Assembly (NCBI RefSeq): GCF_900456975.1
Contig: NZ_UGYM01000002.1
Coordinates: 5,223,468-5,287,467, forward strand
Source: Shewanella baltica
GTDB lineage: Bacteria > Pseudomonadota > Gammaproteobacteria > Enterobacterales > Shewanellaceae
DNA: 64,000 nt
Direction of reading: 5' to 3'
Part shown: in pieces, positions 37,996-46,354 of the stretch
How positions within the stretch are numbered: position 1 is the first letter of the stretch
Layout of the letters: every line of letters begins with the position of its first letter
The notes under the pieces: generated by a model
Told to the model about the DNA's origin: nothing
What the model saw: the letters and a program-made list of their open reading frames with translations, nothing else
Database searches by the model: none
Translations under genes and position numbers: made by a program

Positions 37996-39915
37996 TTAAT
38001 CAAGACTCACCGGAGGGGCGATAAAGCCTTGATAGGCATCTGTTCTAAGCTCGTTAAAGCGCTCTAGCTGAGCTTTTTCTTGAATACCCGTCACTATGAC
38101 TTGAATATCTAATCCTTTCGCTACGTTGATTAGCGCGCGGCAGAGCTCACTATTATGGTGTGTCTCATCATAGTAGGCGAAGGATTGATCGAGTTTCACA
38201 TAACTCGGTCTTAATTCCTGTAGATAAGACATAGAGCCAAACTGACGGCCAAAGTGGTCAATGCCGAACTTAGCGCCATTATCACGAATAATGTTACATA
38301 AGTGCTGACACGAATTAAGATCGCTATAGACGCCCGCCTCAGGAATTTCGAAGCAGATCCGCTCAATAAATGTAGCATTACGTAAGAAGTGATTGAGCCA
38401 CTCATGGAACTGAGGATCGTTAATACTTTGGTGGGTTAAATTAATCGCGAGCGGTTCATAGCTACGCTCTAGCAGTTTCTGCTCGTAGACGGTTTCAATC
38501 AAACATTTATCGAGCAAGGCACCGAGTGATAAGAGCTCGATATAAGGCATAAATTGCCCTGCATGGGCGAGTTGATCGCCGAGCTCTAATTGGCAATATA
38601 ATTCCCGCTGCGCTATACCATCCCCATCGCAAAACTGGATAGGCTGCCATCTAAACTTAAACTTCTTATTACTGATGGCATGGCTAAGGTTATCCCGCCA
38701 CTGTTCACGGGTGAATAGTTGCTGCTCTGTGGTTTCAAACCAATGGAATGTTTTATTTTCTTGTAACGCTTTTTGAAGGGCGTTGTCGGCTTGGGCCAAA
38801 ATATCCGACACATTCATTTGCCCAATACGCTCCGCAATACCAATCGCAAAGTCTTCATTAGGCTTACAGCCCGCCTTCGACATTTCTTGGTTGATGGTGC
38901 GGATAAGTGTTTGTAAATATTTGCTTATTTGATCGTGTTCAACATCAGTCACTAAAAATGCAAATTCATAGGCGGCAATGCGGCCTATAACAGACGGTGT
39001 TATTTCGTTTAACTGCAGCTGAAACTTTTCTGCCAAGATCCGTATGGTTTCATCTCGAACTTGGTAGCCATATTTGCTGTGCACTTCTTCGAGCCAGTCG
39101 AGTTTAGCCAGGAATAACGCGCCGCTGCTAGGTTCACTCAACCAACCATTTAAACGGCTCACCACATATTGGCGGTTAGGCAGGCCTGACGCAGGATCGA
39201 CAAGATTCTTCTTACGTAACGCGCCGACTTCTTCGTCGAGGGAATGGAATACTTGCTTTAACTGCGCCGACATACTGTTAAATGCGGTCACTAAGTCTTT
39301 CAATTCAGTGGTCTTAGGTAATGCCATGTCTGGGCCAAATTGGCGTGCCGCAATACTTTTCGCGTGTTCCGACAAAGTGTGTAGAGGTTTCAATATCCAC
39401 GTTAAACCAATTCTTGCGGTAAAAATGGCGACGAGGAAAAGTAGAGAGAAGGCAATGATTGTATTGGACATGATTCGCCACAGCTCATGGTAACCAAACC
39501 CAGGATGAGCGGTGATCTCAAGTTGCGCGAGTTGCAACCAGCCAGAAGTAATAGTGCTTTGTTTTTTGATGGTTTTAAATAGATTTAAATTGATAAACCA
39601 TTGAGGTACATCTTCAATTCTTAAAGGGTTATTCCACTCTTGTTGCTTACCATCCACCATCCATGTCAGCTTTACATTTTGATAATAGCCACCTTCAAAG
39701 ATGACATTCACTAAAGTTTCTGCCGCTGCGGTATCGCCAGCTTGAAGTGCTGGAGTAAGCATTAGACCAAGTGAAGTGCTGGCATTGTTTAGATCTGACT
39801 CCATTTGCTTGGTCAAAAAGCTTTGAGTCTCAGTAAATTGCACATAGCCAAGGCTTGCAACTACGAGCAAAAATAGGCTAAAAAGCAGCGAATAAATCTG
39901 TCTAAACAGTGTCAT
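37996..39915 (-). CDS. bpfD: LapD-type c-di-GMP receptor BpfD
   Basis: The 639-residue inner-membrane protein has helix 1 about 7-27, a LapD/MoxY-type periplasmic domain (28-150), helix 2 about 152-174, a HAMP (about 172-225), a degenerate GGDEF (about 235-390, AAYEF at 314-318) and a degenerate EAL (about 405-635, ELY in place of EAL). Neither catalytic motif survives, so it should bind rather than make or cut c-di-GMP. A periplasmic GWLQ (125-128) matches the GWxQ motif whose Trp contacts LapG. When c-di-GMP is bound, the protein holds the protease BpfG and so keeps the adhesin on the surface. It is the last gene of the adhesin operon, 8 bases after bpfG, with GGAG inside the bpfG end. Confidence 0.93.
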   Translation of the reverse strand: MTLFRQIYSLLFSLFLLVVASLGYVQFTETQSFLTKQMESDLNNASTSLGLMLTPALQAGDTAAAETLVNVIFEGGYYQNVKLTWMVDGKQQEWNNPLRIEDVPQWFINLNLFKTIKKQSTITSGWLQLAQLEITAHPGFGYHELWRIMSNTIIAFSLLFLVAIFTARIGLTWILKPLHTLSEHAKSIAARQFGPDMALPKTTELKDLVTAFNSMSAQLKQVFHSLDEEVGALRKKNLVDPASGLPNRQYVVSRLNGWLSEPSSGALFLAKLDWLEEVHSKYGYQVRDETIRILAEKFQLQLNEITPSVIGRIAAYEFAFLVTDVEHDQISKYLQTLIRTINQEMSKAGCKPNEDFAIGIAERIGQMNVSDILAQADNALQKALQENKTFHWFETTEQQLFTREQWRDNLSHAISNKKFKFRWQPIQFCDGDGIAQRELYCQLELGDQLAHAGQFMPYIELLSLGALLDKCLIETVYEQKLLERSYEPLAINLTHQSINDPQFHEWLNHFLRNATFIERICFEIPEAGVYSDLNSCQHLCNIIRDNGAKFGIDHFGRQFGSMSYLQELRPSYVKLDQSFAYYDETHHNSELCRALINVAKGLDIQVIVTGIQEKAQLERFNELRTDAYQGFIAPPVSLD

Positions 39916-39923
39916 TTTTGGTG

Positions 39924-40631
39924 CTACTCCAGTTTTAATTTTGGTTGTCTAAGGCGGTCAACACCTAATCTATGGTTAAGATCGTTCCATTTTTCTAGCC
40001 GTGTTGACGAACCTGCTAGTACACCTCGACCTTGCTCTTTATTGAGCCATAACTGTTTACCGTTAAAGCTATAAACAGGTAGTAGATCTTTTCTTTTGGT
40101 GGCGGGCTTTATTTCATGATCAAGATTATCGAGAACTAAGGGGATCGATGCTGGTGTCTCATAGTAAGCCAATACCATGTGGTATTGATTTACCGTAGTC
40201 GCTTTAACCATAGTGATCCGCATCTTGTCCTCTTGCACGCCAAGTTGGAGCAAGGTGAAGTATTTAGCGATCGAAAAATCTTCGCAGTCACCACCATTCA
40301 CGCCAATAAACTCCATCGGCGTTGCCCAATAATTCGACTCACCCCATAATTTACTGTCATCAATAAAGCGGAATAAGTTAAAAAAGTTATTTACTTTCAA
40401 TAGCTTTTCTTTTTCATCTAGCGTACTTGCTTCCGATAACACTTTGAACCAAGCCCTAGCTCGCATCCCTGCACGCTCACCATAATGTTTTTCAAGGGTT
40501 GAAGTGATCTTCCCTTCATCAAGGTTTTGTGTGGGGGCAGCATATAGGCAGCATATGCCTAAGGCTGACGCTATGAGGCTAAAGCGGCAGACTCGCAATA
40601 ATGAATGTTTATAACCAAGTCTGCCGTTCAT
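39924..40631 (-). CDS. bpfG: LapG-type periplasmic cysteine protease BpfG
   Basis: The 235-residue transglutaminase-like cysteine protease (BTLCP family) has an N-terminal signal or anchor segment (about 14-31). The catalytic triad is visible as C116 (GGDCEDFS), H151 (NQYHMVL) and D168 (VLDNLD); the DCED region also carries the acidic residues that bind Ca2+ in LapG. LapG-type proteases cut the N-terminal region of the giant adhesin after a di-alanine and release it when c-di-GMP falls; the target site lies off the right edge of this window. It sits between an OmpA-like lipoprotein gene (19 bases) and bpfD (8 bases). Confidence 0.93.
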   Translation of the reverse strand: MNGRLGYKHSLLRVCRFSLIASALGICCLYAAPTQNLDEGKITSTLEKHYGERAGMRARAWFKVLSEASTLDEKEKLLKVNNFFNLFRFIDDSKLWGESNYWATPMEFIGVNGGDCEDFSIAKYFTLLQLGVQEDKMRITMVKATTVNQYHMVLAYYETPASIPLVLDNLDHEIKPATKRKDLLPVYSFNGKQLWLNKEQGRGVLAGSSTRLEKWNDLNHRLGVDRLRQPKLKLE

Positions 40632-40650
40632 AACCTAATGTGTGAGTCCT

Positions 40651-41259
40651 TTATTGTGTGTTGTCATCGACCGAGTAAATCGTCCATTTCATGTCCGTGG
40701 CCGTATCATCACCGGTCACTTCAGCCACGACACGGCGGTTACGGATCTCTGCATCTGGTGTTTGCTCTAAAACAACAGGGCGACTAGAGCCATATCCAAT
40801 TGCAGTTAATCGACTTCTATCAATACTAAAGCGTTCGGCTAACACAGCAGTCACTGCATTTGCACGATCTTGCGATAATACCGCATTACGCTCATCGGTG
40901 CCTGTGCGACTAGTATGGCCTTCAATCGTCACTTTGGTCGTTGGATACTGACGAAGAAAAATGGCAACTTCTTCTATCTGAGGATAATACTCAGGTGCGA
41001 TATATGCAGAGTCATTAGGAAATAAAATATTTATTTCTTTTCGCTCGTTTATCGCTTTGATTTTGCCGCAGCCATAGTTGTCTGTGCCAGCCCCTTGCGC
41101 GGTATCATTGCAACGTTCACGGGCCTCTATCACGCCATCACCATCTTTATCAGATAGATCATAGGCTTGGGTTGTGGTCATTTCGTCAATATTAACTGTA
41201 TCGCGCATTGAACAACCAGCTAAAAGAGTGACACTGAGAAAAAATGTGAGAGTTTTCAT
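40651..41259 (-). CDS. OmpA-family lipoprotein of the adhesin secretion operon
   Basis: The 202-residue product has a lipoprotein signal with lipobox LLAGC (Cys16), then a short acidic DLSDKDGDGVIEARERC segment of the thrombospondin type-3/Ca-binding kind, and a C-terminal OmpA-like peptidoglycan-binding domain (about 70-185, with EGHTSRTGTDERNAVLSQDRA). It should anchor the outer membrane, or the secretion complex, to the cell wall. Its ATG overlaps the aggA stop (TAATG), with GGAG upstream, so it is translationally coupled to the export channel gene. Such an OmpA-like gene is usual in Shewanella bpf loci. Confidence 0.88.
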   Translation of the reverse strand: MKTLTFFLSVTLLAGCSMRDTVNIDEMTTTQAYDLSDKDGDGVIEARERCNDTAQGAGTDNYGCGKIKAINERKEINILFPNDSAYIAPEYYPQIEEVAIFLRQYPTTKVTIEGHTSRTGTDERNAVLSQDRANAVTAVLAERFSIDRSRLTAIGYGSSRPVVLEQTPDAEIRNRRVVAEVTGDDTATDMKWTIYSVDDNTQ

Positions 41260-42677
41260 TAGTTAGCTCCTCCTTCATAGTTGCGCTCACCACGCCATGC
41301 TTCAGGTCTGGTGACTCTGAGTGAGTCTAATAAGCGTCCAGTAGAATTTAGCACGCGATACTTAGCGATGATCTCGTCATATTCGGCTTGTAAGTAGTCT
41401 TTACGTGCTTCGAAGAGCTCATTTTCGGTATCCAATAAGTCGAGTAGACTGCGTTGACCTAAGTTGAACTGTTGCGCATAGGCTGTTTGGGTATCCTTTG
41501 CGGCCACAACATGATCTCGAATGTATTGTTTTTGCGGAGCAAGCATTTCAAAAGCGTTCCAAGCCAGGTTGACGCCTTCAACGACTTCGCGCTGGGCACG
41601 TTGACGGATTTCTTTGGCTTCACCAAGTTTGTAGGCCGTTTCTTTCTCACGGGCAAGATCTTTACCGCCCGAGAATAAGTTATATTTTACTCGAACCATG
41701 GCCATTAAATCATTGCTATAGCCACCCACATCACTGCGGAAGGCTCCTGCGCCAGAGATACCATCTTCGCCGCCGACATCATTATTCCAATTACCATTCA
41801 GCTCCAAAGAAACCTGAGGATAGTAATTAGATTGTACTGAAGAGCGTTCATTCTCTGCTGCACGGATATCATTCGCTGCAGATTTGAGTATGGGGTGATT
41901 CTCCTGCGCTTCGATAATGCCTGAGCTTAGATCCTTTGGCAGCATATCTGCATCGGGCACTGGTAAGATTAAGTCTGCTGGTGCCGACTCTACAATTCTA
42001 ATGTACTGCGCTTTTGCATCAAGTAAATTGTTACGAGCAGAAATCACGTTGGCATTGGCCCGCGCTAAGCGTCCCGTGATTTGGGAGAGATCTGCAATTG
42101 AGCCTAAACCTGAATCAGTACGTTGCTTGATTTGGTCATAAATTTCTTTATGGCTGTTAAGGTTTTTCTCCGCTAATTTTAGCACTTCATCAGTGCGTAA
42201 ATAGTTGAGGTAGACCTTACTGACATCGAGTGCCATATCTTCAGCCGCTGCAAGTAGCGCCCATTGGTCTGCGCTGGCTTCAAAGCTATAACGATCAACT
42301 TCGCTGCTGGTATAGAAACCATCGAAAAGCATTTGTTTTAAGCTAACACCAAACTCTCCGCGGTTTAATTCTGCCACCCCTTTGCTATCAACTTCACCGA
42401 CGTTAGGTCGTCTACGGGTCGACACACTGTCTGTCTGTTCGTAACCGTAGCCACCAGTGACATCAATCGTCGGCATATAGCCTGCGATTGCTTGATTAAC
42501 TTGCTCTTCACGCGCTTTAAAGCGGTTAAAGGCAACCCGTAAATCAGGGTTCGTATCAAGCGTATGTGCAACGGCTTGTTCTAACGTCTGGCTTTGAGCC
42601 GATAAAGGTAACAGGATCAATGACAGCACTATGGCTATCTTTGAACATTGAAATTGTCGTCTTGCTGAAGTCTTCAT
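41259..42677 (-). CDS. aggA: TolC-family outer-membrane channel AggA for type I secretion
   Basis: The 472-residue product has a signal peptide (about 1-29, ending SAQS) and two OEP repeats (about 30-240 and 250-455) with long coiled-coil helices, including YLNYLRTDEVLKLAEKNL and LGQRSLLDLLDTENELFEARKDYL segments. It provides the outer-membrane tunnel of the adhesin exporter. ATG 42677 is preferred to TTG 42683 because GGAGG lies 6 bases upstream. It is 29 bases after the HlyD-type gene and overlaps the OmpA-like gene. AggA has been linked to aggregation and biofilm in Shewanella. Confidence 0.92.
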   Translation of the reverse strand: MKTSARRQFQCSKIAIVLSLILLPLSAQSQTLEQAVAHTLDTNPDLRVAFNRFKAREEQVNQAIAGYMPTIDVTGGYGYEQTDSVSTRRRPNVGEVDSKGVAELNRGEFGVSLKQMLFDGFYTSSEVDRYSFEASADQWALLAAAEDMALDVSKVYLNYLRTDEVLKLAEKNLNSHKEIYDQIKQRTDSGLGSIADLSQITGRLARANANVISARNNLLDAKAQYIRIVESAPADLILPVPDADMLPKDLSSGIIEAQENHPILKSAANDIRAAENERSSVQSNYYPQVSLELNGNWNNDVGGEDGISGAGAFRSDVGGYSNDLMAMVRVKYNLFSGGKDLAREKETAYKLGEAKEIRQRAQREVVEGVNLAWNAFEMLAPQKQYIRDHVVAAKDTQTAYAQQFNLGQRSLLDLLDTENELFEARKDYLQAEYDEIIAKYRVLNSTGRLLDSLRVTRPEAWRGERNYEGGAN

Positions 42678-42706
42678 GACCAACCTCCCGGTTTATAAAA
42701 AAAGGC

Positions 42707-44089
42707 TTAGTGCTCTCTTAGCGCTGTGTCCTTAGCCCTTAAAATTGGATTTAAAATGTACTCAAGTATGGATCTTTGCCCCGTGATAACGTCAACCGAA
42801 GTCAACATTCCCGGGATAATTGGCATCTGTGTGCCATCGTTTTTGGTTAAACTGGATTCTGCGGTTCTGACTCGAATGAGATAATAGCTATTGCCTTCTT
42901 CATCTTGGGATGTGTCGGCACTGATATGTTCAACTGTCCCTTTAAGGCCGCCATAGCGAGTAAAGTCATAGGCGGTAATCTTTACCACTGCGGGTAATCC
43001 TGGGTGTAAGAAGGCGATATCTTTAGGCAAGATTTTGGTTTCAATCAGTAACTGATCTTCCGATGGCACTATCTCGATAATATCGACTCCAGGTTGCACA
43101 ACGCCGCCTAGTGTATTGATGTGAGTGGTTTTAATGGTGCCATTGACTGGTGAGGTGATAATGGCTTTGCTGACTTTATCCTGTGCGCCCACTTGTGCTT
43201 CATTCATGCGAGACAGGCGGGTTTGGGTTTCATTAAGCTGTGCGCGTAGATCGGCGGCATAAACGAATACGGCTTCACGGCGTTTTAAGATGGCTTCATC
43301 CATCGCCGCTTTGACTTTCGGGCGCAGTAGGCGCATTGAATTCAATTCGCCTTGCAAATCGTTCACTGTGCGTTCGAGCTTGAGCAGTTCAACTTCAGGC
43401 ACGATACCTTTTTTAGCTAAAGGCCGAGTGAGTTCAAGCTCACGGGAGATCAGCTGCATACTGGTGGTTAATGTCGTTGTTTTAGACGCGAGATCATCAA
43501 TTTCTTGTTGTCTTTGTTGAATTTGACGGACCAGGATTTCAAGCTGGTTACTTAAGTTATCTAAGCGTCCGTTGTATTCCTCTTGTTGTCTTTTAACTAA
43601 TGCCGGTTCCGCTGCAATAATATTCTCCGGGAATACCAATGCTTTTTTAGTAATGAGTACTTGCTCGCGCCAGTCAGAAGTCATGTCTGATATGAGAATG
43701 CTGTCGAGTTCGGCGCGCATACGAATAGCATTGGTTTTTAAGCCAAAAACTTCTTGCTCTTGTTGAGCATAGTCGGAGCGGAAGCGGGTATCATCAATAC
43801 GCACTAAAGGTTGCCCTTTAGTCACCATTTCACCTTCCTGAACGTAGAGCTCTTGCATTATGCCGCCATCTAAACTCTGGATGACTTGGACTTGTGATGA
43901 GGGGATGACTTTACCTGTCCCAGTGGTGACCTTGTCTAATTTAGCAAAACCTGCCCACAGTAAAAAACACACAACCATAGCTGCAAGTGCCCATATGATT
44001 AACCTGTGTCCGCTGGGAGCGTCCGTCATCATGGCGCCGTAGACATCATCAACCATGTCTAAGTCATTTGCGGTTAAATTTTTACTCAT
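42707..44089 (-). CDS. HlyD-family type I secretion membrane fusion protein
   Basis: The 460-residue adaptor links the ABC exporter to the outer-membrane channel. It has a short cytoplasmic N-terminus, one helix (about 28-47), a lipoyl-like half, a long coiled-coil hairpin (about 120-310) and a C-terminal beta-barrel with GGLKGTVEHISADTSQDE. The start overlaps the ABC transporter stop by four bases (ATGA), indicating coupled translation. It is LapC-like in order and position. Confidence 0.93.
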   Translation of the reverse strand: MSKNLTANDLDMVDDVYGAMMTDAPSGHRLIIWALAAMVVCFLLWAGFAKLDKVTTGTGKVIPSSQVQVIQSLDGGIMQELYVQEGEMVTKGQPLVRIDDTRFRSDYAQQEQEVFGLKTNAIRMRAELDSILISDMTSDWREQVLITKKALVFPENIIAAEPALVKRQQEEYNGRLDNLSNQLEILVRQIQQRQQEIDDLASKTTTLTTSMQLISRELELTRPLAKKGIVPEVELLKLERTVNDLQGELNSMRLLRPKVKAAMDEAILKRREAVFVYAADLRAQLNETQTRLSRMNEAQVGAQDKVSKAIITSPVNGTIKTTHINTLGGVVQPGVDIIEIVPSEDQLLIETKILPKDIAFLHPGLPAVVKITAYDFTRYGGLKGTVEHISADTSQDEEGNSYYLIRVRTAESSLTKNDGTQMPIIPGMLTSVDVITGQRSILEYILNPILRAKDTALREH

Positions 44090-46263
44090 CTTTTAGCTTC
44101 TCCATTCACGAGGCCAAAATTGAGTTTTTCTAACACTTCTGCCTTGGGACCATCGGCGACCACATGGCCGCGCTCGAGTACGATAATACGGTCAACAAGC
44201 TGCAGTAGATGCATCTTATGGGTAATAAGAATCAAGGTTCTGTCTTTGCTGACATTCTGCATTGAGCGAATAAATTGTTGTTCTGCGCGCGCATCCAAGC
44301 TGGCGGTGGGCTCATCCATCAGTAGCACTGGTGGATCATTGAGTGTGGCGCGGGCAAGGGCAACGGTTTGCCTTTGTCCGCGACTGAGTGACATACCACC
44401 TTCACCGACCTGTTGGTCTAACCCTTCTGCTTCTAGGTTGGTAAATTGACTCACCCCAGAAAGTTGCACGGCACGGATTAGCTGGTGTTCAGTGACTTGG
44501 CGGGTACCAAATAAAATATTGTCGCGAATCGAACCGTGGAACAGGGTGACATCTTGGGGCAAGTAGCCAAAGTTACGGCGTAAATCACTCGGATGGATTT
44601 GTGCCGAGTCTAAACCGTCATAACGCAGGCTTCCTGCTGTCGGTTGAAATAGTCCAACCAATAGCTTAGCAAGGGTACTTTTACCTGAACCATTGCGGCC
44701 AATAATCGCAATACGCTCGCCGGGATTAATCGTCAATGACATAGGATGAAGTACAGGTTTTTCTGAACCTGGGTAACCAAAACCGACATGATCAGCATTG
44801 ATTTTGCCTATTAGCCTTTGTTTGCTAACCAAATGCCCTTTATTTTCAAACTCATCTTCTTGAGTCATAATTTCATTAAGCTGACGCAGTGCGCTGGCAG
44901 TGTGATTTGCTCTGGTCATCAGGCCTGCAAGCTGCGCCATAGGTGAAATAGCACGGCTTGATAACATAACGGCTGCAATAATTCCGCCCATCGATATCGC
45001 ATTATCGGCCACGCGATAAACGCCCAAAATCACCACACAAACAACGGTAAATTGCACTGTGAAGTTAGCCACGTTCGAGACAGAGTTGGAGAGCTTTTTT
45101 GACCTTAATTGCCAGTTGGCACTGTGGCCTATCATTTGTTGCCAGCTTTTTTGTACTATCCCTTCGGCCCCATTGGCTTTGATTGACTCTAGTGCCGATA
45201 AACTCTCAATTAAATGCCCATGTTTCAGGCTTGAAAATTTATTGCCTTCTTCGATAGCGGCTTTGAGTTTAGGTTGAATATAAAGCGTAAAGCCAATAAT
45301 GATGGCGCCACCGATCACTGGAACAATGGCGAGATCGCCAGCAACGATGTAGATAATAATTAAGAAAAATACCGCAAAGGGCAGATCGACTAAGGTTGTG
45401 ATCGTCGCCGAGGTTAAAATTTCACGGATGTTATCGAATTCGCCTAATTGTTTTGCCATACCGCCAATACTGGGGGAGCGTTTTTCTAAGGGGATACCAA
45501 TCGCTTTTGCGAAGAGGCGAGAAGATACTATGATGTCTACTTTTTTACCTGCTACATCAATCAGGTAGCTTCTGAGCTGCCGCATGACAAGATCAAACAG
45601 ATAAGCAATAGAAGCGCCAATCGCTAACACCCACAGGGATTCAAAGGCAAGATTGGGCACGACTTTGTCATACACATTCATGATAAATAAAGGTGAAACT
45701 AAGGCGAACAAATTCACTAATACAGAAGCGATTAATGCATCGCGATAAATGGGTGCAGAATCTTTTAAGGTTTGGACTAGCCAGTGGGTTTTATTATCGT
45801 GTAGATAAACATCAAAGCCCATGTCACCACGGTATTCTTGTTTAACTAAGAATAAATATCCCACATATAAGGCTTCGAGCGACTCAATTGTCAGCGTCTC
45901 TTCACCACCCGTCTCAGGTAATTGAATAATCGCTTTATCGGACTCAACATCAAGTTCACGCAATATGCAGGCTTTCTTGTTTTTTAATAACAAAATACAG
46001 GGAAGCAATATCGGTGATACTTCGTTTAAGCCTTTTCGGGATAACTTCGCCGCTAGGCCAGCTCTCGATGCGGCCTGAGGCAATAAATCGGGTGTTAATA
46101 CCGCACCTGACAAAGGTAAACCTGCCGCAAGCGAGTCGCTCGAGCACGGGTTGCCAAAATGCTCAGTGAGTAACACTAAACAATCCAGCAGCGGGTCCAC
46201 TAAGACTCTTTGCGAGGCTGAAATGGTCCATTGGTCAATTTTTTCAGAAGCTGCAGCTGACAC
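44086..46263 (-). CDS. Type I secretion ABC exporter (LapB/RtxB-like) with inactive C39-like domain
   Basis: The 725-residue fused transporter has an N-terminal C39-like domain (about 15-150), a six-helix membrane domain (about 170-450) and an ATPase domain (about 490-715). Walker A is GRNGSGKST, the signature loop is LSRGQ (canonical LSGGQ) and Walker B is VLLMDEPTASLD. In the N-terminal domain the catalytic Cys position of C39 peptidases is occupied by Pro when the DPLLDCLVLLTEHFG stretch is aligned to the DCG-type motif. It therefore acts as a non-cleaving docking domain, as in other RTX adhesin exporters. It should drive export of the giant adhesin encoded upstream. Confidence 0.93.
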   Translation of the reverse strand: MSAAASEKIDQWTISASQRVLVDPLLDCLVLLTEHFGNPCSSDSLAAGLPLSGAVLTPDLLPQAASRAGLAAKLSRKGLNEVSPILLPCILLLKNKKACILRELDVESDKAIIQLPETGGEETLTIESLEALYVGYLFLVKQEYRGDMGFDVYLHDNKTHWLVQTLKDSAPIYRDALIASVLVNLFALVSPLFIMNVYDKVVPNLAFESLWVLAIGASIAYLFDLVMRQLRSYLIDVAGKKVDIIVSSRLFAKAIGIPLEKRSPSIGGMAKQLGEFDNIREILTSATITTLVDLPFAVFFLIIIYIVAGDLAIVPVIGGAIIIGFTLYIQPKLKAAIEEGNKFSSLKHGHLIESLSALESIKANGAEGIVQKSWQQMIGHSANWQLRSKKLSNSVSNVANFTVQFTVVCVVILGVYRVADNAISMGGIIAAVMLSSRAISPMAQLAGLMTRANHTASALRQLNEIMTQEDEFENKGHLVSKQRLIGKINADHVGFGYPGSEKPVLHPMSLTINPGERIAIIGRNGSGKSTLAKLLVGLFQPTAGSLRYDGLDSAQIHPSDLRRNFGYLPQDVTLFHGSIRDNILFGTRQVTEHQLIRAVQLSGVSQFTNLEAEGLDQQVGEGGMSLSRGQRQTVALARATLNDPPVLLMDEPTASLDARAEQQFIRSMQNVSKDRTLILITHKMHLLQLVDRIIVLERGHVVADGPKAEVLEKLNFGLVNGEAKR

Positions 46264-46314
46264 CTAATTACTTATCCTTTGGATTTTTATATGGTTATGG
46301 CAAGTATCGGTCAT

Positions 46315-46340
46315 GATGGCCTATATTTCTATAGGCCATC
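46315..46340. other. Hairpin between adhesin gene and secretion genes
   Basis: GATGGCCTAT and ATAGGCCATC form a perfect 10-bp stem with a 6-base loop in the 91-base gap after the adhesin stop. There is no T-run on the minus strand, so it is more likely a partial attenuator, an RNA processing site or an mRNA-stabilising structure than a full terminator. Confidence 0.6.
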
Positions 46341-46354
46341 TGAACTGATTTTAT

